From Homalodisca vitripennis (taxonomy: Eukaryota; Arthropoda; Insecta; Hemiptera; Cicadellidae): a DNA stretch of 64,000 nt. The stretch spans positions 114,840,501 to 114,904,500 of the forward strand of contig NC_060213.1 of NCBI RefSeq assembly GCF_021130785.1, in the 5' to 3' direction. The notes under the pieces are model-generated. The model was given only the letters and a program-made list of their open reading frames with translations. It was not told the origin of the DNA and ran no database searches. Positions 58,671 to 64,000 of the stretch are shown piece after piece. How positions within the stretch are numbered: position 1 is the first letter of the stretch; each line of letters opens with the position of its first letter. Made by a program: the position numbers and the translations under genes.

Positions 58671-59010
58671 TAACTATTAATCATTTAGTAATATACTGTA
58701 TCTATTATATCACAATAATTATTATTTTTAGTTACCATTTTAATTCAATAAGATCCAACGATTAAGACCAATCAGGAAAGAATAATTAGATTTGTAAGTT
58801 ATTTTAATACAAATAAATCCACAGTTGCAATGTTCAGTAACCATTAATCATTTATTAAAATACAGTATCCATTAAATCACAATAATTATTATTTTCATAT
58901 TTATAGTTACCGTTTTAATTTATTAAGATCCAACGATTGAGACCAATCAGGAAAGAATAATTTGATTTGTAAATTGTTTTAATACAAATAAATCCACAGT
59001 TGCAATATTC
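58671..59010 (+). repeat. Tandem duplication, about 170 bp unit
   Basis: Copy 1 (58671-58837) and copy 2 (58838-59010) share long blocks such as GACCAATCAGGAAAGAATAA and AATAAATCCACAGTTGCAAT. They differ at roughly one base in ten and by a short insertion (CATATTTATAG-type) in copy 2. Copy 1 abuts copy 2 directly. Confidence 0.9.
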
Positions 59011-59454
59011 TTAAGAACCCTAACATATTGTAAATCATGTTTCGGATTTCCTTCATGATTAGATGAAATAAATGTATCACAGTCATCCATCTTAGTAGAT
59101 ATATCCTGTGGATGATGCATCACAGTAAAGTTTCAGTTCGGGCAAATATAATTCTCTCTATTCCTCATTACACCCCTTGATTTCATTAACGATACTTATT
59201 TGGTTTAATATAATATTCCTAAGCTATAGAAGCTTAGAAAAATATTATATATATTGCCATGCAGAAATAGAATATATTTCATATTATATGTCATGGATGA
59301 ATGCAGCTCGGTTTATTTTGTCTGCAGCTTTCCTGAAATACGCCAATGTGCACAGCTTGCAGTAACAGATAACGTCATGTGTTCTCTCTCTCTTTTTCAC
59401 CAAATAGTTGTAACATCTTCCACATCCTCTATATTTCTGGAAGATTATAACTCT
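59011..59454. other. AT-rich stretch with a small hairpin
   Basis: Overlapping short frames on both strands (59177-59502) lack motifs. A small hairpin formed by AATATTCCTAAGCT and AGCTTAGAAAAATATT lies at about 59211-59245. Confidence 0.5.
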
Positions 59455-61795
59455 ATATAAGAATAAGAATAAGAATAATTTATTTTCACTTCTTTTGTAC
59501 ATAATTTTTTTTTACAAAAATAAATACTTGTACAGTAAAAAGATTCTTAGAAAACAGAAATTACAAAATGAAAACAATAAAAGAGAGCACTAGCTAGCAC
59601 TAAGAATAATAGAGCATCATGCCAGGAATGACTACAAAAAAATCTTAGTCACATTTACATTTAATGTAGGAACTAAACAACAACAAAAAATATTAATAAG
59701 TACCAGAGAAATTATTGCATATTACATACAAGTATTTATATTAAATCAAAAGTGAAAATTTAGGACCTCTAAGGTAAAAAACCTGTTTAGAGGCTCCATT
59801 GCTAAAATAGAAATAACAAAAATAAATATCAGCTCTCAGAGACATTAGACATATAATAAAAAGTAATCTTCTAGTGCTAAAACAAAAAATTTCATGAGTC
59901 TAAAAAGCTTATAAATTAAAGATAGCTTATACAACTTATATACAGCAATATATAAAAGAATCTAATTAACAGTTAAATAAAAAAAATTAACTTATTCAGA
60001 AAAAAACCTAAATACTACGTTTGTATATTTAAAAGAAAGTTTACATCTTCAAATTCCATAAGCCACTGTTTCAGACGTTTTAAGGAGGTATTCTTACCTT
60101 TTGATTGCTTTAAGAATGGGGGGATTTTATGATAAATTCTTGAAGCAATAAAGTTGAAAGTTTTTGTAAAAAAAGTGGTATATGGTTTCAGTAACAATGC
60201 TTGATTTGGATTTCTTAATATGCATTTGTAATTATTGTATTGTTGTGTGTGTCCACTTCTGTTATAAAATAGCTTTAAAACCTTATATATAAACAAATTT
60301 TTTAAAGGTAAAATATTAAGAGAACAAAATATTGGACGTGTTGTTTCATATTTACTCTTATTTGAAATCAGGCGTATAAAGAACTTTTGTATCATGTTAA
60401 TTGGGTAAATATTTGAATCATAGGTACCGCACCAAAAGACCAAACCATACTCTATTCTGCTTTGAACTAGCGAATAATAAAGCATTTTAAAAGTATTTTT
60501 ATCACATATCCCTTTTAGAAAAAAGAAATACCTAATTGTATTGCTAAGTTTATTTTTTAGTGATGAGATATGTACTTTCCATTTTAACTCTTGATCCAGC
60601 AACATTCCAAGATATTTTATAGTTTTAACTCTCCCAACTTCCTTACATGCTTCATGACAAATTTTATTTTCACATAGACACTTAATACATTTATAAATTA
60701 CTGGATTGCTAAAATTAAACTCTTTTCTTAAACTAAATATCATATACTTTGTTTTGTCTACATTTAATAACATGTGATTCTCTGAAAACCACCACTGAAT
60801 TGCTTTAAGGTCAAAATTTATTTCATCTTCAACTGAATTTATATTTTTTTCTGTGTAACACAGGGCTGTATCATCAGCAAATGAAGTTAATTTCCCTTTA
60901 AATTTAGCATTGCAAAAATCATTAATAAATATTAGAAAAAGGATAGCACCTAGTACTGAGCCCTGTGGTACCCCTTGGTGAATAACCTTCATTTCACTTA
61001 AACAGTCCTCAATTTTCACACATTGTTTCCTATTTAGCAAATAACTTTCAAACCATTTGTAAATATTTCCTCTTATTCCAATTTTCAAAAGCTTATTCAA
61101 CAAAATTTTATGATCAACAGTGTCGAAGGCCTTTCTTATGTCTAAAAATAATCCTGCTGTATAATTTTCTGTATTTAAACCATTAAAAATTTCAGACAAA
61201 AAATTTAATAGGGCATCTTCTGTACTCAGTGAATCTCTGTAACCAAACTGATTTTTACTAAAAAACTTTATTTTATCTAAATAAGCAACTAATTTTTTCT
61301 TCATTATTTTCTCAAAAACTTTAGAAAAAATTAAAAGTAAACTAATAGGACGATAATTACTACATAAATTTGCCTGTCCTCCCTTATGAATCGGTGCTAC
61401 AACTGCTTCTTTAAGTTTTTCTGGAAAAAGCCCTGTTTCAAAACTAAGATTTATTAAATAAGACAAAACATTAACTAATTTCAGATAGATGTTTTTAATC
61501 ATAAAGGAACTTATCCCGTCATTTCCTGGAGATATACCATTTCTTAAAGATTTTATAACATTTATTACATCTTGTTCACTTACATAATCTACAAACTTGG
61601 AGTTTAGTTGAAACTCGTTATTAAATATATTTTTAAAACATAAATTTTGAAAATTGTTGGGTTTCTCTCTGTTTAAATTTAGATTTTCAGTAATATTTAA
61701 AAAATAATTATTAAATTTACTTGCAGTAGCTTTTTTGTCTTTAATAATTATTCCGTTATTAACAATTTCTGAACATTTTTCTTTTGATCTGCATT
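59455..61795 (-). mobile_element. 5'-truncated non-LTR retrotransposon (CR1/Jockey-type)
   Basis: On the minus strand this consists of a reverse transcriptase frame, a 3' UTR of about 540 bases (60014-59478), and a tail of TTATTC repeats (59477-59459). A short tandem-repeat tail instead of poly-A is typical of CR1-group elements, although the family cannot be fixed by eye. The 5' end, near 61795, meets TA-rich sequence, and no endonuclease domain precedes the RT, so this is a usual 5'-truncated insertion. I could not identify clear target-site duplications in the AT-rich flanks. Confidence 0.8.
60015..61795 (-). CDS. Reverse transcriptase of a non-LTR retrotransposon, 5'-truncated
   Basis: One uninterrupted frame runs to TAG at 60015. 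It is open upstream to 61886, but the first 30 or so residues (tyrosine/isoleucine-rich) are translated from flanking TA sequence, so I start the real product near 61795. RT motifs are in order: KSLRNGISPGNDGIS, NYRPISLLLIFSKVFEKIM, palm motif A GLFLDIRKAFDTVDH (Asp near residue 249 of the open frame), QGVPQGSVLGAILF, and the catalytic TSFADDTALCY (residues 335-344). The thumb and C-terminal part follow. The apurinic endonuclease domain is absent through truncation. Lack of stops or frame changes contrasts with the other elements and suggests a recent insertion. Confidence 0.85.
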
Positions 61796-61882
61796 GATAT
61801 ATATATAATTTTAATAAATTGTATAAATATAATAAATATATATTTATAATAATATATATATAATATATAAGAAATATTGAAT
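61796..61882. repeat. TA-rich repeat at the retrotransposon's 5' junction
   Basis: Irregular TATATA and AATATA sequence probably marks the insertion target. Non-LTR elements often insert into AT-rich DNA. Confidence 0.7.
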
Positions 61883-62427
61883 ACAACAGTTTCTAAATTT
61901 TTTTGGATTTACTTGAGATTTTACTAAAATAATGAAAAATATTATTAGCAATAATACAATTCAATTTTAAATATATAATTTTTTAATTTAAAGCAACGTG
62001 TGTTAAGTATTGTATGTTGCAGAATATTCTAGTTAACATATGCTATAACATGAACAAATAATGTATATATAGCAATTATTCTATCCAAAGGAGATTCAAG
62101 AATTCCAACGCACGAAAACCTTTAAGGTAATTATGATGCATTATATACAGGATCTCGGAAGTCTTTTTACTCTCAAGTAAAAAGTTTAAAGTTTATGCCA
62201 AAAGTACAGAGAAGTACACTTGAGTGCGTCTAGAAGATGATGTGCGGTTATATTTTTAACACCATAGTAGGGTTTCAGTAAACCCTGTGTTAGCACTAAA
62301 TTTGAATTAGCAATGTGCTATTTAACCACGTAATAGGCAATTATAAAAATTTAAAAAAAAAATCATACATTATTTTTGAATCTATTTAAAAACAGTAAAA
62401 TCAAACATTGGAGATAGGTTCTTCTTG
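61883..62427. other. AT-rich stretch, no gene seen
   Basis: Nothing supportable is visible. Confidence 0.5.
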
Positions 62428-62586
62428 AGAATTCGGCAATAAGTTCTCCTGCTGTTAAAAATCTGTGTTAAAAATCTAATGCTTTGTTTCGCTTAAAGGA
62501 ATTAGAGTTCTCTCAACTCCAGCCACCTGTATGTTTGTTAGTTGGTAGATCTGCTGCCAGATACGAAGTGATCCAAGCTTTTGGAG
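62428..62586 (+). repeat. Dispersed repeat family R3, copy 2
   Basis: This is the diverged partner of 49603-49763 in the same orientation. The plus-strand frame crossing it (62484-62690) is a by-product of the repeat. Confidence 0.75.
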
Positions 62587-63813
62587 ACTTTCACAGAACA
62601 AGCAAATGGTTTAAGTATCCGGATGGCAATATGTGTGTTGTACCGACAACATTTTTTGTACTTACTTTAATAATGCGTCCTTCTATTTAATTTTTAACAG
62701 AATTCTGACCTATGTACATATTATTATTATCTAAATCTTGTATGAAACGTAAAACTTGAAAAATAATTAAAAAAAATTATTAAACATATTATAAATAAAC
62801 CAATACAACTGAGTATAGAAAATCCCGAAATAGTGGTTTAGAAGAGATAACGCATATTTGGGAATACAAAAGTTTGGACACTGACTTAGATTTTTTTTAT
62901 TTTTTTTACCCTAAAATCAATAGGATTATTCCTTGGACTAAGAACATTCCCAGTGTCAAGTTTTGTATCTAGGGTTTTTCAATATAGAGATATCCCTCAG
63001 ACGTGCATTTATAGAAACAAACATATGGATGGACTGCTCTTTGACCTCTTAAAAAGAAAACTGATAGAAAAACATGTTGAAAGCCTACAGAATCTTTACA
63101 AAAATTATTGCAAAGAAAGGGAAATAGACAAATAGTCGGATTGCCGTTTGATTTCAACATTTATAGGGTCACGAGTATCGTTTTTACTGAGCACAAATCT
63201 TTTCTATCAAGAGTTATTGCATAGACGGATAAACCAAAAGATAGATGGAATGTTGTTTGAACTGTAAGCACCAAAAGCGAAAACTTTCTCCTTTATGCTA
63301 TGAGGAACCAATCTATCTAGTTGAAATTTAATAAGAACTTTATTTTTTGAGATATCACTCAGACGGACGAACGAACAATACAGAATATGGATTATAACAT
63401 GGAATACATTATTAAAATAAATAATAAAAGTAAAACCGCAATAAAAGATGCTATAGGTAATGATGAAAAATGTTCCTAAGCTTTTATTTAAAAAAATTCA
63501 AAACCACTAGGTTTGTTATCAAAGAACCTAATAACGAATTGATAGTAACCTAAGAAGATGAATACAATCCAGGTAAAACGTTTTCAATTACTGATTAAAT
63601 ACGATTTAATATTTGAAAATTACGAATTTGCTCTGTTAAAGTGTGGTTAATCTCAGTAACCGGGTTAAACTTTCAGATCCATCTCAAAGACCGGCATGTT
63701 AATCCCATGTAGTAACTGTGTCAAGCTCTGAACTACAGCAGTTACTTTGTTCATGATATTATTTTGAATTATACCACATTTTGAGACAAATTTATGTTTT
63801 TGTTGTTCGTTTC
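62587..63813. other. Stretch with traces of a GAGATATC/AGACGGA-type repeat, no gene
   Basis: The segments 62975-63005 (ATAGAGATATCCCTCAGACG) and 63345-63370 (TTGAGATATCACTCAGACGG) are alike, which suggests two fragments of one dispersed repeat about 370 bases apart. The frames at 62953-63160 on both strands come from the first fragment and show no domain. Confidence 0.45.
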
Positions 63814-63902
63814 ACTTTTGCATTGGTAGATTTATTTATTTTTATTTGGTTAAGAATTGTGTCTACTTGTAAAGAAAATAATAAATCTACCAATGCAAAA
63901 GT
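63814..63902. repeat. Perfect 23-bp inverted repeat (hairpin)
   Basis: ACTTTTGCATTGGTAGATTT plus ATT (63814-63836) is perfectly complementary to 63880-63902, with a 43-base AT-rich loop. It is out of character with the surroundings and could form a long hairpin in DNA or RNA. Confidence 0.95.
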
Positions 63903-64000
63903 ATATGCCTTTTTAAACATCGTTCAAATGCGTTAAAAATTTACAAAATATTTATAAAAATTACACGTTCTAAGCGATTTAAATGCATTTAATGAAATAA

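Noticed and set aside
45808..59440. Shared 16-mer CCTCTATATTTCTGGA at about 45808 and 59425
   Set aside because: No similarity extends beyond it. One such match is expected by chance in AT-rich DNA of this length.
62953..63160. Overlapping 60-codon frames on both strands
   Set aside because: They fall in a fragment of a dispersed GAGATATC-type repeat and show no domain.

Overview
The window looks like AT-rich intergenic DNA from a repeat-filled arthropod genome. An insect, possibly a hemipteran, is my guess from the kinds of mobile DNA present; no conserved host gene is recognised that would settle it. Almost everything with coding structure is mobile or viral in origin, and nearly all of it is decayed.

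The main object, about 35.9-45.6 kb, is an endogenous copy of a midsize double-stranded DNA virus of the Polinton-like/adintovirus-like kind. Leftward genes from right to left: packaging ATPase; a large protein with a C-terminal parvovirus-type phospholipase A2 domain; a core-peptide-like domain joined to an adenain-type cysteine protease; one or two coiled-coil proteins; a 47-residue zinc ribbon; a protein with WNNI/YQ-type repeats; a double-jelly-roll major-capsid-like protein; and, past an insertion, a zinc-ribbon protein resembling poxvirus late transcription factor VLTF3. Rightward genes: a penton/minor-capsid-like protein, two BRO-N genes plus a BRO fragment, and a small unknown gene. 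Most start codons sit inside a shared TAAATGG motif, which recalls poxvirus late promoters. Nearly every gene has stops or frame changes, and no polymerase, integrase or terminal repeat is visible, so this is a partial, dead copy.

Other mobile DNA: a complete TTAA-flanked Kolobok-like DNA transposon (53,011-56,109) with a broken Mutator-like DDE transposase; a 5'-truncated non-LTR retrotransposon with an uninterrupted reverse transcriptase frame (59,455-61,795, minus strand); a tRNA-derived SINE (18.1-18.3 kb, minus); a second pol III-type unit (24.9 kb); and a piggyBac-like fragment (12.5-12.7 kb).

Repeats: three dispersed families with two copies each, a diverged minisatellite at 47.5-48.4 kb, a tandem array of about 140 bp units at 28.3-28.8 kb beside an unknown coding-like stretch, a 20-21 bp minisatellite inside the viral element, tandem duplications at 6.3 and 58.7 kb, and several TA, GA, CT and poly-C tracts. 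The rest, mainly 1-35 kb and 46-53 kb, is AT-rich sequence in which I see no gene.
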